The notes: a model not told the origin generated them from the letters alone. 64,000 nucleotides of DNA from Protea cynaroides (GCA_028583415.1 CM053267.1:24995064-25059063); one strand, 5' to 3'; positions 11,101 through 23,939 are shown, numbered from the stretch's first letter. Numbers and translations: made by a program.

Positions 11101-11595
11101 CGCAGAGATCTCAAATTCACCGTAGGTGATAAGGTATTTTTGAAAATGTCTCCTATGCATGGTTTGAAAAGGTTTGGACAGAAGGAAAAACTGTGTCCCA
11201 GATATGTTGGACCTTATGAAGTTCTAGATAGACGTAGAAAAGTAGCATATCAGTTAGCACTACCACCATCCATGTCAAGTGTGCTTGATGTATTTCATAT
11301 CTCATTACTGAAGAAGTACATCAGAGATCCAACACACATGTTTACAACGGATCCACCGGATTTGACTGAAGATTTGACGTTCGAAGTAGTACCTTTTGAG
11401 ATCACTAGCCGGAAGGTGCAATGTCTTCACAATCGTGACATTTACTATGTTAAGGTTACTTGGAGAAGCCAAAATGTAGAAGAAGTTACATGGGAAGAAG
11501 AGAACGCTATGCGGAAGCATTATCCTCACCTATTCAACTCGAAAGGTATGTGCAAATTTCAAGGATTAAATTTATATAAGAGGGGGGAGTTGTAA
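8144..11595 (+). pseudogene. pol: Element B pol: protease, RT, RNase H, integrase, chromodomain
   Basis: Protease: catalytic DSG at 8185-8193 and DVILGMDWLARHS near 8389-8427, with a 1-nt loss near 8338. RT: SKAPYRMAPTELKELK, FVKKKDGSVRLCIDYRELN, then a deletion of the RIDDLFDQLQGA segment near 8942, YGHYEFLVMSFGLTNAPATF, FIDDILVYSKD. RNase H: LYTDASGLGL, HDLELA. Integrase: HHCC at about 10290-10420, catalytic Asp in MDFVTGLP and SDRDPRF, Glu in GQSERT. C-terminus: GPYEVL..., FHISLLKKY, and a chromodomain-like segment (YVKVTWRSQNVEEVTWEEE, YPHLF) that in active elements tethers integration to chromatin. Stops near 8517, 8678, 10552, 10606 and 11059 and frameshifts at 9230-9590 and 9775. The stop overlaps the first bases of the 3' LTR. 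Confidence 0.92.
11578..11589 (+). promoter_or_regulatory. Polypurine tract of element B
   Basis: AAGAGGGGGGAG immediately before the TGTAAG start of the 3' LTR; the expected primer of plus-strand DNA synthesis. Matching tracts lie at 31314-31327 (A) and 55233-55245 (C). Confidence 0.85.
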
Positions 11596-12591
11596 GACCC
11601 ACACTCTACTAACTTAGTCTAACCGTGTCGTGCCAAGTCTTCCCATCATTTTTGGACCAAGTAGACCGAGCATGTGAAGATAGATCACAAATCAGGTATG
11701 ATAATCGAGTTAAAAACACTAAAAACATACCTAAGGTCGCATGCCTGGGTAGGTATGGTCGACCATGCGACCTTAGGGAAGGGAACCAAAATTCTCAAAT
11801 CCAGAACCCCAAGATCGATGATTTTGACCCTAGGGTCGATGGTTTATGCGACCGTATGATCGACCGTGAGAACCCAGATCAGACTTTGAGTTTTGAAATC
11901 TTTCCTAAACTAAGGGATTGCTTTCCTAATTGAAAGAGGACTTTATATGGAGAGTTTTCCTTTATATAAAGGACGTCCCTTAGCCCTTTTGCACTCTTTT
12001 AGAACATTGGTAAACCCTAGAGAAAGAGAAGGAAGAGAAAGAGAAGAAGAAAAAACTAAGGAGAAGAATTTGCTGAGAAGAGATTGGCTCTCTATCACAG
12101 ACAAAGGTATGAAACGAATCTCTAGAGATGTAAACTCTAAGGAATAAGACTTCTATGGAAGATAGCCAATATCAACCTATTATGATCTATATGATTTTCT
12201 TAAGAAAATCTCAAGGAGAACCATGAGGAGTGAATTTGATGATTAGGGTTGATAAGAAATTACTAATGATGACTATAGGATGACCTTAGAATAAACCCCA
12301 TTGAAGAACAAAAGAATTGACCTAGAAAGAACTTAAATTTCATGTAGACTGTGATCATAAATCTCAAGGTCGCAGTTACAGTCGACCATAGCATGACTAG
12401 TATGACCAGAGGATCGACCATAGGCATTCAGGAAGATTTCAGAAATCATATGATCGCAGCTACTGTCGCACCATATGCGATCATAGGGTATCAACCGTAG
12501 ACAGTAAGGTCGATACAGCATGAGACCATAGGACTAATCAGTGCTCTGTTTCGATTTTCGACTACTGTAACATGTCACATATGAATCCTAA
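11591..12591 (+). repeat. 3' LTR of element B, first part
   Basis: TGTAAGACCC to the CACTA insertion point, colinear with 2227-3230. It contains the TATA box at 11963-11970 and GGTCGACC motifs at 11755-11870. Interrupted after CCTAA (12587-12591) and resumed at 28782. Confidence 0.9.
12589..12591. repeat. CACTA target-site duplication, left
   Basis: TAA next to the left terminus; TAA at 28782-28784 next to the right one. In the uninterrupted 5' LTR the site reads CCCTAACTTAAA (around 3231), with one TAA, which proves the insertion. Confidence 0.9.
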
Positions 12592-12622
12592 CACTACAAC
12601 AATATTCATTTATGGCGACAGA
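12592..12622 (+). repeat. CACTA left terminal inverted repeat
   Basis: Begins CACTACAACAAT and ends GGCGACAGA. Pairs with 28751-28781 (about four mismatches in 31). Site of transposase cutting. Confidence 0.92.
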
Positions 12623-13100
12623 ATTTTGCCACGGAAAAAAATTTCCGTGGCAATAAATAATTTTAGCCCACGATACTCAAAATTTCATGCCTAAAAATAC
12701 AGAGTTCAGAGACGGATCCTAATTCTCGTGGCCAAAATTAGTTTTGGCAACGTAAAAGAAATTCCCATGGGAAAAAAAGTATTTTTTGGCCACTGTAAAG
12801 AAAATTCCGTGGCCACAAATAGTTTTAGCCACGGACATTATATTCCCATGGCTAAAAAGCAACGGAATTCATGGGAAAAAAGGTACTTTTTGGCCACGGT
12901 TAAAAAAATTCCGTGGCGAAAAATAGTTTTAGCCACGGACATTAGATTCCCGTGGCTAAAAAGCAACGGAATCACCTATACCCTCACTCTTGTTTTGGCC
13001 ACGGGAGCATAAAACCCGTGGCCAAAATTTGTATTTTCCAACATCTCCTATTATCCGTGGCCGAAATAGGTATTTACGAACGAATTTCGGTTACCGTGGC
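12623..13100. repeat. CACTA left subterminal palindromic repeats
   Basis: About ten copies of a unit of the form TTTTGGCCACGG-n-CCGTGGC-AAAA, in both orientations, for example around 12632-12660, 12717-12760, 12775-12815, 12890-12960 and 12996-13025. In En/Spm such subterminal repeats bind the TNPA protein. Here each unit is itself a small hairpin. Confidence 0.8.
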
Positions 13101-16100
13101 CGAAATTAAGAGGTTCCCTCCCATTTCCATCCCGTCTCACCAACCCGCGCCATAGTGTTATGGATCGACTGCTTCTCTCTCAAAGGTTTCTTCCTCTCCC
13201 AGCTGCAACGTTTCTCTCTCTCAAAGGTTTCTCTCTCTCGCGAATCTCTTCCTCTCCCACTCCCATCCCGTCTCTTCCTCTTCCATTCCCATCTTGTCTC
13301 TCCGTTTCCCAGCACTCTAAGCTTAAACAGATCGTTGGTTTTCTCTCCGTCAATTGAGTGCTATTGGAAAGGTTGTACCTGACCAGAGAAATTTAGGTAT
13401 TCAATCTATTCACTAATCTTGGCCCAGAGTTTGATACCTTTGCCACCACAATGCTTAAGCTTCTAGTTCCTTTATCAACCTTTGATCCATATTCACGATC
13501 TGAGGTTAAAAAATCATTCAACTGAAATTCCTTACCCACAACCTCAATGACATTTTATCCGAAAAATATAACCAGTCACAACAAGGTGGTTACAGAGGTG
13601 GGAGTTTCAATTCTAAAGGGAGAGGTTTTCTACAAGTAAATTCTCAGTTTCGTGGTATTGGAAACAAAGAAAATTGAGATCTACTCTACATAGAGAAACA
13701 ACAAAACAGTCTCAGAAGACAACGAATTAGTCTCAACAGCATACTCAGCATTCTGTTCCTGGAAAAGATATGAGGTCTTCTGTAAAGTGCCAACGTCTCT
13801 CCGTCTCCCAGCACTCTAGAGTCTCTTCCTCTCCCGCGGGAGACTCTTGAAGTACTTCAAGACTCTCGTTGGTTTCTGCATGTTCTCTTCCTCTAGAGTT
13901 GATCGAAGGTTTTATCTTCTCTTCCTCTCCCGCCGCCGGCAGCAGTTGATATCGAATGTTTCTCTTCTCTTCCTCTCCCGCCAGCAGTTGATCGAAGGTT
14001 TTCTCTCCCATCTCTCTCAAATTTGCGCAGGTGCATGTATTTCGATTTTACTCTCCCATTTCTCTCCTCTCAGCTCTCACCGAACTGTATGTTGTTTAAT
14101 AGATTTGTAATTTGCATCTCTGTTAACAGGTTGGAGAGATGGGTTTTCATCTTCCATAAGCTTTGGCAATTTGCTCTGACCTCCGCTACCAGTAAGTAGA
14201 TCTTATTTATATTTTCTTTGACTATTCACCAATTTGAAATTTCAAGTATAACATCAAACAGATATATATCCCTTCCCTGCTGTCAATCATTTTAAGGAAT
14301 TAGCTCACTTATAAGTTATTAACTATTTTGCTTGGACAACAGAGAGCAGAAACAATCCAAAACTGGTTGCAGTATTTAAGAGAGTGCAGGAGCAAGGTAA
14401 CTTTATTTTACAAAATCATTTGAATTTAAAGTCATCATAAATTCCTTAAAACCAAATATGGAATGTTAGTCAGTAAAAAAAGTCATGTGGGGGGCAATGG
14501 AAACAAAAGCTTCCTCTTTGACAATTTTACATTTCCTTACTCTTTAATTATCTTTGCAAAGTCTACAGAATACTCTTCCCCTTGTAAGGAGTAGTGCACC
14601 TGCCTAAAAAACATAGAAGTGCTCGAATCAGACGTTTGTCTGCTACATATTTTAGTTGCCATCCTGCAAATCTTATAAGTTGCACTTCAATACACCACGA
14701 ACTATTATTTGTTCCGGTCGAACAAGGAAAGCATCAGCTGTTTCCATTAGATAATAACTCCAATCTGACAAGGAATGAACCATTATGTTCACAATCACAG
14801 AGCATGATCAATGAGCATCAGCTCTTGGTTCTTTATATCCATTGACCCAAGCCCTCAACTTTGAAACCGAGGGTCCCACTATAAAGGCAAAGACAAAAAC
14901 TGTTTCTCCTAATGGCAGGAAAGAATTAAAAGATGTGCTTTGAAGGTTATTATAGGGCATATATTTTCAGTTGATCCCTGGTGCAGAACAATTTAAATTT
15001 TGATTCTATTGCAACGATCTAACATACAAAACTTGACGAAGTGTCTAATTCAATTCAATCCAATATCAATACAGATCGGTGATAAATGAGGCCAATAAGA
15101 TTCAAAAAGTAATAAAAAATTGAAATCGATTTGAGATTTGAGATAAGACTTTATTATTATATTTTCTCTGTTTATTCACCAATTTGATCTACTCTTACTA
15201 CTAGTAATTGTTACCACTAGCTAGAGAAGAATGTGAGGGAAGAGCTCAATATGTTTCCTGCCATAGAATTCGTGCTCTACTTAGTCTACATGTACGCCTA
15301 GATTATTCTTTTAAGAGCATGAAATGGCAGGTTATATAGAAAAAGATGGCTTAATATATATATGAAAGCTAGCTCGGTTACATTCCAACCATTGAAAACC
15401 CAACAACCTCTTAAGATTTTTCCCAAGCTGAGACGACGAATGGCGTTTATAAAATTAATGACTAGGGATTTGTCTAATAGTTACAAACATAATATGCACT
15501 TTTTGTGTTTCCCCTTATTGATATTTTGGCCTATGTATGTGTGGAATGATGGACTCTCTCTCTCCCTCTCCTTTCCCATTAGGCCATCAATCTTGATCTG
15601 ATTGGCCACGGAAAGCCATGGTAATACAGTAGTCTAAAGGTAAATCCTAATGCTGAAGAAGGTATGGGCATAGTTGTTAGGGCATCCAGGCATATCGGTG
15701 CATGCCTTGAAAAATAGGCAGTCTTGGTCATCTAGATGGATACCGTGGTAGTTTTGGGTGTTTGTTAGGCCTTCAATGTCTTGGTTCATCTTAGTGCCTT
15801 GACAACTATAAGTGTAAGGGGTTCATCTGACGTTGTGTATTATAGATTATTATCTTGTGTGTGAATCTTGATCATCTTCATTTTTATATAGTTCTTGAAT
15901 TTTAGAGTCAAGAATGTATGTAATTATTAATATGTATTTTTGTCGGAAATCATAATTACGTTGAACTTCGGATGCAGCTATTTTAAGTTATAATTCCACA
16001 ATTTATTTGTGTATATTATCATTTTTTTGTTTTTCTTTCAATCTAAGCGTTTAAAATCCTTACCGTTCTTTTTTTTTTTTTTTGGCATTCTCAAAATGTT

Positions 16101-17082
16101 TGACTGTATTTAACTCCAAAGCAATCTAAATTGGTTATTAAAAATTTAGGAAAAAGATTTATGTCTAGCAATGTGTATCTACCTGTACATAGACATAGGA
16201 GGGGTTAATTGCCCACCCCACCCCCTTAGTTGGATGCTTATGAATTCGCTCCCATTGGTCCCTATCACGTGCAAGAACCACGTATAAGAACCCATTGGTC
16301 CCTATACTGGTCCCTATGCTGGTGCAAGAACCATGTACATGATAATATTATAACTGATTCAGTCAGGATAGGGGCTGGGAATTGAAAGTCATGTGAGTCT
16401 TTGGTTGGGTTTATATAGGGTCATGGCCTGGTGAGTGACATGAGTCCATTATTTTGTTGCTGTTGTGTATATGGTTTATTGTTGTTACTACTCTATTACT
16501 TAAACTATTGCTTGTGTGAGCATATGTCTTCTTCAATATATTTCAAGTTTGATCTGTCTGGTTTGAAATCCAATTATCACTTCAGTGCTGTGAAATTTCT
16601 CTACAGAATCAACAACGTTGTTGGGTTTGAATGATCTTTTACATGTGAAGTCCTGAATTATAAGTTGTCTTTTCACTCTATTTATTGTGTTCCTTCCTGT
16701 TTGTTAATCTCCACCAAAAATAGTTTCTTGAGCATGCTGGTATGTAAGCCTGAAACTTCACCAAATTTGATTTTGGGGCTTTAGCAGCTCACTTTCTGAA
16801 GAAACCTCCGGCCCTTGTTTCTCACCTACCCCTGGTTTGTCTTCAACTCCAGAACTCAAAGGAATCTCTTTGCCCTCCGGCCCCTGTTTCTCACCTACCC
16901 ATGCTTTATTACCAAAAATGTTTAGTGTTTGGTGGAATAGAGTTGTTTTTGTTTAACATTATCTTTTAAATTCTTGTCTCAAAGGCATTATAGTTTATTC
17001 TTCATATTAAACCTAATTTAGAAAGTTTATTGAATGTATGGCCTAAAGTTTTTGTTTGTTGTTGGAATTATGTGTTAATAGA
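13101..17082 (+). other. Gene-free 5' region of the CACTA
   Basis: Pyrimidine-rich 13140-13370 and 13790-14080 share repeated words (TTCCTCTCCC, TCTCTCAAAGGTTTC, CTCCCAGCACTCTA), as if partly duplicated. Between them 13560-13680 reads weakly like a Gly/Arg-rich tail, too short and broken to call. 14130-17082 holds AT-rich sequence with no conserved ORF; it probably contains the promoter and untranslated leader of the transposase genes, but I see no clear signal. Confidence 0.4.
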
Positions 17083-19007
17083 ATGCCTAGGAGTTGGGTT
17101 GAAGGTTCAACGGATCCACGTTTCAGGTTGACTTCAGAATATAGACGAGAGGTCGACAAATTCATAGAATATGCATTTTCTGGTGCATTGTGCAAAGGGG
17201 AACTGTATGTCCATGTACAAATTGCCTAAATCAAAGATGGAAGAATGCAGCTGAAGTGTTGGAACATCTAGTTTGCGATGGTTTTCAATGTAATTACACA
17301 GAATGGACTTACCATGGAGAAGGTTCATCTTCATTTACACTAAATCATGATAATATTGTTGAGAGAGATGCAGGCGAGACAATTGATGTTACACGCACCA
17401 TGTTAAATGAAATGCAGGAATGTAATGTTAATATCCCGAATTGTCGTGAAGAGGGGGTCACTATGGAGACAGACAAATTTCGAAGACTCTTAGAAGACTC
17501 AAAGAAGGAGTTGTATTCAGGCTGTGTTAATCATACAAAATTGTCTTTCATTCTTCGTCTTTATCATATAAAGTGCCTTGGTAATTGGACCGACAAATCG
17601 TTTTCAATGTTACTAGACTTGTTGCGATAGTCACATCCCGTTCCGAATGAAGTACCAAGCACTTTGTATGAAACAAAAAAGTTGATCAAAGACTTGGGGC
17701 TCAACTACAACAAGATTGATGTCTGCCCAAATGATTGTATATTGTATTAGAAGGAAGCAAAGAATAAGGATTTTTGTTTAAATTATGGCAAATGTAGATG
17801 GAGTTCAGTAGACAGGAAAATCCCAGCTAAAACATTGCGTCATTTTCCATTGATACCAAGGTTGCAAAGGTTATACATGTCGTCTAAAACCTCATTAAGT
17901 ATGATGTGGCACCACGAGAACTGCACAGAAGATGAAAGGTTACGACACCCTGCTGACGGAAAAACTTGGAAAGAGTTTGATAAGCTTCATCCGTCTTTTA
18001 GTATTGAGCCTCGCAATATCAGACTTGGGTAAGCAACTGATGGATTCAACCCATTCAATTGTAGGAGTAGCAAGCACAACATATGGCCAGTAGTGGTAAT
18101 TCCTTACAATTTGCCACCATGGATGTGCATGAAACCGGACTACCTCCTTCTTACTTTGCTTATTCCTGGTCCTCGACAACCTGGGAATGATATTGATATA
18201 TATTTAGAGCCATTGATAGAAGAGTTGAAGGAATTATGGAACACAGGTGTTATGACTTATGATGGTCATAAGAAGGCCATGTTTAACCTAAAAGCATCTC
18301 TGTTGTGGACTATTAATGATTTTCCGGCATACGCAGTCCTCTCGGGGTGGAGTACGAAAGGTGCTTTAGCTTGTCCATGTTGCAACAAGGATACAGATTC
18401 CCGCTGGTTGAAATATGGAAGGAAGCATTGTTATTTAGGCCATCGTCAATTCCTTCCCATAAATCATAGATATCGTCGGGATAAAAGGAATTTTGATGGG
18501 CATGAGGATCATAGGCCACAACCTAAGCCAATTTCAGGATTTGACATATTGGAACAGTTGCAAGGTGTACAATTTCTAAAATTTGGGAAAGAAAATGTTG
18601 AAACTATTGGCATGAAAACCAAAAGAAGGAAAAAACATCAAGACAAACCAGGTAATTGGAAGAAGAAGAGTATATTCTTTGAGTTGCCATATTGGAGATT
18701 TAATCTACTCCGTCACAATTTAGATGTAATGCATATCGAGAAGAATGTATGTGACAGTATAATTGGGACATTGTTGGGTATTAAGGCCAAGAGTAAAGAT
18801 AATGTTAATTCACGTTTGGATTTAAGAGAGATGGACGTTCGATCTGATTTGCAACCAAAGTTTTTGGAAGGGAAGAAGAAATTGTACATACCTCCAGCGT
18901 GTTACACATTGACCAACACTGAGAAAGAAATGTTTTGTTACGTTTTACGGGGTGTGAAGGTTCCGGATGGGCTAAGCAGTGATATATCAAAACTTGTGGA
19001 GAAATGA
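17083..19007 (+). pseudogene. CACTA transposase, TNPD/TNP2 type (Transpos_assoc + Transposase_21)
   Basis: Catalytic DDE-type protein of En/Spm elements, which cuts at the CACTA ends in the nucleus. ATG 17083 gives MPRSWVEGSTDPRF, RREVDKFIEYAF; a frameshift near 17190 moves to the frame with VCPCTNCLNQRWKN..EVLEHLVCDGF and YTEWTYHGE (Transpos_assoc zinc-binding region, CxC..H). The same frame then holds LGLNYNKIDVCPNDCILY, the Transposase_21 core (LLTLLIPGPRQPGNDIDIYL, DFPAYAVLSGWSTKGALACPCC, KHCYLGHRQFLP, LDVMHIEKNVCDSIIGTLL) and YVLRGVKVPDGLSSDIS. In-frame stops at 17628, about 17747 and 18030. The usual DUF4218 part after the core is absent: a TNPA-like gene starts straight after. Confidence 0.88.
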
Positions 19008-19023
19008 GAGATAACGGAACCCA

Positions 19024-20364
19024 TTGATGTCAACTCTTATGCGTAAAGAGGCCATTGATGTAGAGGTAAATGCTTACCACCAACCGTGTAGTAGGGAGAC
19101 ATCCAACAAAGTTGCTACATGGATTGGTTGTGTAGCAAGAGATTTGAAATATCTTCCTTGGGACTATGACAATTGGAGGCTTTTACCTAAACATATAAAG
19201 GAAGATGCATGGAAAAGAGTCATGGTAACACCTATATATGTCTTTCATTTCTAATAGGTATACATTTTAGTTCTCTTACATCACCACCTTGTTTTCTTTC
19301 CTTTTACCTAATATTAAATTTATTAACATAATGCTAATTTGTAGGAAAAATTTGTTCTACAAGAAGATAGTAAGTCATGGGTCATATCAGAGCTTAATAG
19401 TAGATGGAGAGAATATAAACATTCTCTAATGACTGACTACTATGACAAGTATGACACTGATGAAGAAAGAAAAGCAAATATAGACATTTCGATTATGCCA
19501 GAAGAGAAGTGGTATGCTATGTTTACTATGTGGGATAAGCCAGAGAAGAAGGTAATTTTTATCAAATATTCTTCCTTCACTTAGCATTGATTTAGTTGAT
19601 CGTATTTGTCTAAAATTAGCCACTTGCTTTTTCCAATTCTTGCTATTTATGTAGGCTATATGTCAAAGAAATAGGGAGAATAGGGGCAAACAACATCTTC
19701 GACATACAATGGGAAGGACTTCTGCTGCTGTAGTACGCGAGGAAATAGTAATCGACCTACGTTGGTTTAAATCAATTTGTAAATTACAAGTGCACAATTC
19801 ATTTCTTGATTTTATTCTTTGGGACACAGCAATGTGCAAATCCAAATCATGAACCTCCTACTCGAATTGAAATGTTCGAAGTCACCCACAAATCCAAAAA
19901 GACTGGAAGATTTGCAAATGAAGAAACTGCAACAACAATGGTATGAAAATAGGTTTACATTTTTTTTAGTTAATGACCATCACTGATATCTTATGACATG
20001 ACTTTATATGTTGCCTAAACACTTGTAGGCAAACCTATATGAGGGACTTCAAAAAAGGAGCCAGGATAGTCAAGCCGATCCAAAAGTTCATGAAGAAGTA
20101 TTTATAGAGGTAATGGGACCGGAACATCATAGTAGAGTTCGGCTCATGGGCCCTACAGTAAAACCTATACAAGTATATGGTACGAAGGCACAACAGTTTG
20201 AGCGTCAATCCCAGGAGATGCGAGAAATGAGAGAATTACTAAAACAGCAGCAAGATCATATCGAAAGGCAAGGCCAAGTTCTGGCGGCATTGTCCCAACA
20301 ATTCCACGATTTCTCGGACAGATTTAGAACATCAGAGACTCAATCACCATCACAGACTCAATGA
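19024..20364 (+). pseudogene. CACTA TNPA-like gene (Transposase_24, Ptta/En/Spm type)
   Basis: Second En/Spm protein, expected to bind the subterminal repeats and pair the ends. Five exons can be read with GT-AG introns: 19024-19224ish (WIGCVARDLKYLPWDYDNWRL, KHIKEDAWKRVM), 19345-19551 (SWVISELNSRWREYKHSL, KWYAMFTMWDKPEKK), 19655-19747 (QRNRENRGKQHLRHTMGR), 19831-19939 (NHEPPTRIEMFEVTHKSK) and 20029-20364 (NLYEGLQKRSQDSQ, then a Gln-rich coiled-coil tail ending SPSQTQ). The reading is open across all five with the joins named, so this gene is less damaged than TNPD. The N-terminus is uncertain: no conserved Met was found and a stop lies in the frame before 19024. Confidence 0.8.
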
Positions 20365-20762
20365 CCACCGTCACCTCTTTCGCATTGTATAAGGTATGCC
20401 ATGTCTATAATTTTTTATCAGTTGTAATTCTTCTTATGCTTTTTATCATTGTTTAGTTGTTAACTTATATGTTAGGTATATATTGTTCATTAGTTATTAA
20501 TATCAGCTCTAAAATTTAAATTGCATGTCATGTATACTGCTGTTGTGATCATCCATTTTTCTCTAAGATGGGCCAACATCGGAAGGACGACTTGAAAAAC
20601 TAGCCAGCTATTAGGTAACTTGCTACCTAACTTCGCTGTAGGTGTAGGAGAACTAAACCTAGGCTGTCCTACATCACTGCCTTTTGCACTCCATCTCAGC
20701 TTGCCTTCCTATAACTGGAAACTAAAGAACTAAAACAGAAACAGACACAAACACAGAAGAAT

Positions 20763-20821
<59 letters not shown>

Positions 20822-20829
20822 GAGAGACA
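20763..20829. repeat. (AG)n microsatellite
   Basis: About 30 AG units with few breaks. It produces false Ser-Leu ORFs on the minus strand. Confidence 0.95.
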
Positions 20830-22306
20830 GTTTGGACCCAGATCTTCTCGGTCTAGACTTCCAGACTGGGTTAAGCTGGTATATCAACCATTTGTGTAAC
20901 AGATTTCTTTTATTCATACGTTAGAGTTCTCATAGTTGTTATTTGTATATTTAGTTCATATACTTTCCACCAATTCCTTACTTCCATGACAATAATTTCA
21001 GTTCACCAATTATTGTCTGGAAATAATTTCTTAGACAATTTTTTTTTCTTTTCTAACATAACATTTCAATCTTCTAAAGTAAATGCTGTCCATTCACTTT
21101 AACTCATGTTCCAACATCTCAGTTCATAAGGTTTATGTATTTCAGTCCTACAACCCATTACTTCATTTCATTTTCATTTAAATCCTTATCCTTTATTTCA
21201 GTCCATAGGTTCTAGCTATTATCTCAAATCCAACAGTTCTCCTTCCCCTCTTTTGAATCAACATGGCCCGCTGTCCATCACTAATTCAGTTCACAAAACA
21301 CTGCACTTTGTTGTTCTATTTAGGTAATTTTTTTTTAACAGCCTTAATATAAGGGTCATCATCTCACTCAATTCTCTACTGCTGATCTTTAAAGAATACA
21401 GAGAGAGCAAGAGTATTTTCGGTCAGCACCCCTATACTGGCAAAAATCTCAGCTGCAGCACAACTTCGTATCCATTTCCTGTTCTATTTTATTACTTTTT
21501 TTTTTTGTGGTCAAACACAAGGTAAGAATAGTTCAGTCTTTACCTCTAGTTTTTCTCAGCGGCAACAGCTCCTCAAGTTGCAGATCTGCTACTTTACTCT
21601 TTTAAAGTTGGGTTCAATCAAACCTACTCTAAAGGACAGCAACTCTTGCTGCTCCTCATCCCCTTCAACCGAAACGAGAAAGAACGAAAAAGAAACCTTT
21701 CTTAGTCTTGAGTTGCAGCCCAACAGATAATACTTAGACTGAGCTCTCTCTCTTCCTCACTCTACATCCTCCCTTACTGTTTTCTTCTTTCTTTTTTCTT
21801 CCAAATGTACCAGATAGGACTGCCTCCTTGCTTTTCTTTTTCTTTTCAGTCTTTCATTACAGGCAAGGGACAATTGGGAAGGTCTCACATTATGAGGCAT
21901 TCCTATGTGCAGCTGATGCCATGAGCACCCCCACAGCTGCAAAAGTAAATTATGGAAGTGCAGATAGTGACATATCAAAAGAAGAGAAGCTGTCTCCAGT
22001 AGGAGTCAACTTGGTGATATGTCGTTCTTCATCACCTTCTTGTGAACAATGGCTACCACTGTGAACAATGGCTACCACTGTACAGAAGCTGTCTCCAGTA
22101 GGAGTCAACTTGGTTTGTGTACTCAACAGTAGATCTCGATGCTCCGGACATTGTACTTTGAACTAAGTTTCCTTCTCACAATTAACGGTTTAGGGTAAAA
22201 GTTACCTTGAGTGTCCATAGAAGCTGTCTGACAATGCAAATACCAATCCAGCTTCATAGCTTGGCCAGCTCCGTGAGACCTTGCCATCAAAGGGACTACA
22301 GTGATT

Positions 22307-22307
<1 letters not shown>

Positions 22308-22350
<43 letters not shown>
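22308..22350. repeat. (GA)n microsatellite
   Basis: About 21 GA units, uninterrupted. Confidence 0.95.
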
Positions 22351-22356
<6 letters not shown>

Positions 22357-23939
22357 CCCCACTCCCTCTTTGGCCAAGTGGAAACCCTCCTTTAGACTGT
22401 CTAGACTCTGTAAATTTTTAAGACCCAAACTCTTAGACATCCTAATTTTGTCACCTATGAAGCTCACCTTAAAGTTATACAAAGAACAATGATTCATAAA
22501 TCCTTAGCAAAAAAAAAAAAAAAATGTGAGTTAGAATTACTGATAGATTTCTAAAATTAAATCTTGTTACGGCAGGATTCTGTCATAGAAAATTGAGCAG
22601 AACTTTCCCCGAAAAAAGCTCCGTTTTACAAGATCACATTGGAGAGCTGATTGAGCAAGTTTTCAAACAGGACCTAACTCATGTCAAATGGACAAATTGT
22701 CATTTCCAACTCAAGCCACTACACATAAGATCTTATTCTACAGGCTAACTTTCTCTCTCCACTTCTCTTCCCTTCTTATCTTCACCCTCCTGTTGGAAGA
22801 AAAAGTACATGTAGTGTTAGGAAAGTGTGGCTACAGCGAGAAAAAAAGGGTACAAGTCTGTTCTTTCTGACAGGCAATTGTAACCGATAAGTTTTTTCTC
22901 TCTATAAACCAATGCTGTTCAAGAGAAGCTTCTGACCAAACCCTCCATTTTATTATTAGAAGGTAATAACTGAATCCAATCTTCTTTCCTTCAGTAGGTT
23001 CTGATGCAATCGCACCTTGATATACTCCTGAATCTTAGTGTGCCTTTTTTGTGCCAAAAACAGATTCAACTCCCTCATTTTCCATATGAAATATGGTCCC
23101 CCCCCCTCTCCTCTTCCTGGTTCCTGGGTAAAAAAAAGGTCACCTAATTCCACATGATATTCCTTATGCTATGTGATTGGAAGTTGCATTTCTTTTTTAT
23201 TTATGCATGTACTTACAGTTATATTCTCTATATTTGCTATATTACCTTGTCTTTTACTTTGTCCTCAGCCCTTAATCTAAGATTAGCATGCCATGCACCT
23301 TTTTAGACCTTGGTACTTTACAATTGTGCCTTCCATGAGTGTTCACTGTTCTTAACCTTCCATTCCTGAGATTTGAAATCATGAAAGAGTCCATCATCTC
23401 TTCTAATTTGATGTTCCAATATCTTCTTGTCATTTCTCACACATTTCTTGAGACAAGATACCTTGAAATAAATCATTGTTTCTAATAGAACTTTCTACCG
23501 GAGATTGGCTATTGATAAACGGTTCAAGCCATCAATTCTTTTTTATTTTTTATTCTCTTTATTACCATTACCAGCTCAAATAATCAGACCAAAAGGATGA
23601 ACTTAGGAATCATTAAATCTCAAAAATGATTGTTCTGATTTATTATGGAAATTATTTGGGATACAAAAATAATAATTCTCTGTGGTGGAACGGGGAACCT
23701 ACAAAAGTCCTTCGGGATTTGAAATTCATGGGGAAACTGGGAGAGTTCATTGGGATTTGATCATGAAAGTGGAACCTAGGAATTTGAAATTCATTTGATT
23801 GTTCTACAACATGAACAGACAATACAGTGGAAATTCTTGTACTTTGACTGCTCAACATTTTCGATTTGATTGAGTGTGTTTGTAGCTCATCACCACATCT
23901 TCAGTAGGCAACCGATGCTTACACCAACACTAAGCAAAC

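Larger units (their letters stand above)
20365..23939. other. Gene-free stretch in the CACTA with two GA microsatellites
   Basis: No convincing gene. It holds an (AG)n run at 20763-20829 and (GA)n at 22308-22350, and a 30-base word (starting AGAAGCTGTCTCC) present at 21986 and again at 22083. A 79-codon open stretch at 21828-22064 lies between a TTTTCAG and a GTGATA and could be a captured exon, but I do not recognise it. Confidence 0.45.

Noticed and set aside
11591..12591. B's 3' LTR start taken as a truncated solo LTR
   Set aside because: The missing part continues at 28782 with a TAA duplication, so it is one split LTR.
13440..13750. Possible copia-type gag tail in the CACTA (Gly/Arg-rich stretch)
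   Set aside because: Too short, interrupted by stops, and without a zinc knuckle or protease nearby.
14594..14845. 83-codon ORF in the CACTA 5' region
   Set aside because: No recognisable motif and no second copy; a chance ORF is likely.
20696..20917. Minus-strand ORF with (SL)n
   Set aside because: Produced by the (AG)n microsatellite; the same holds for 22306-22497.
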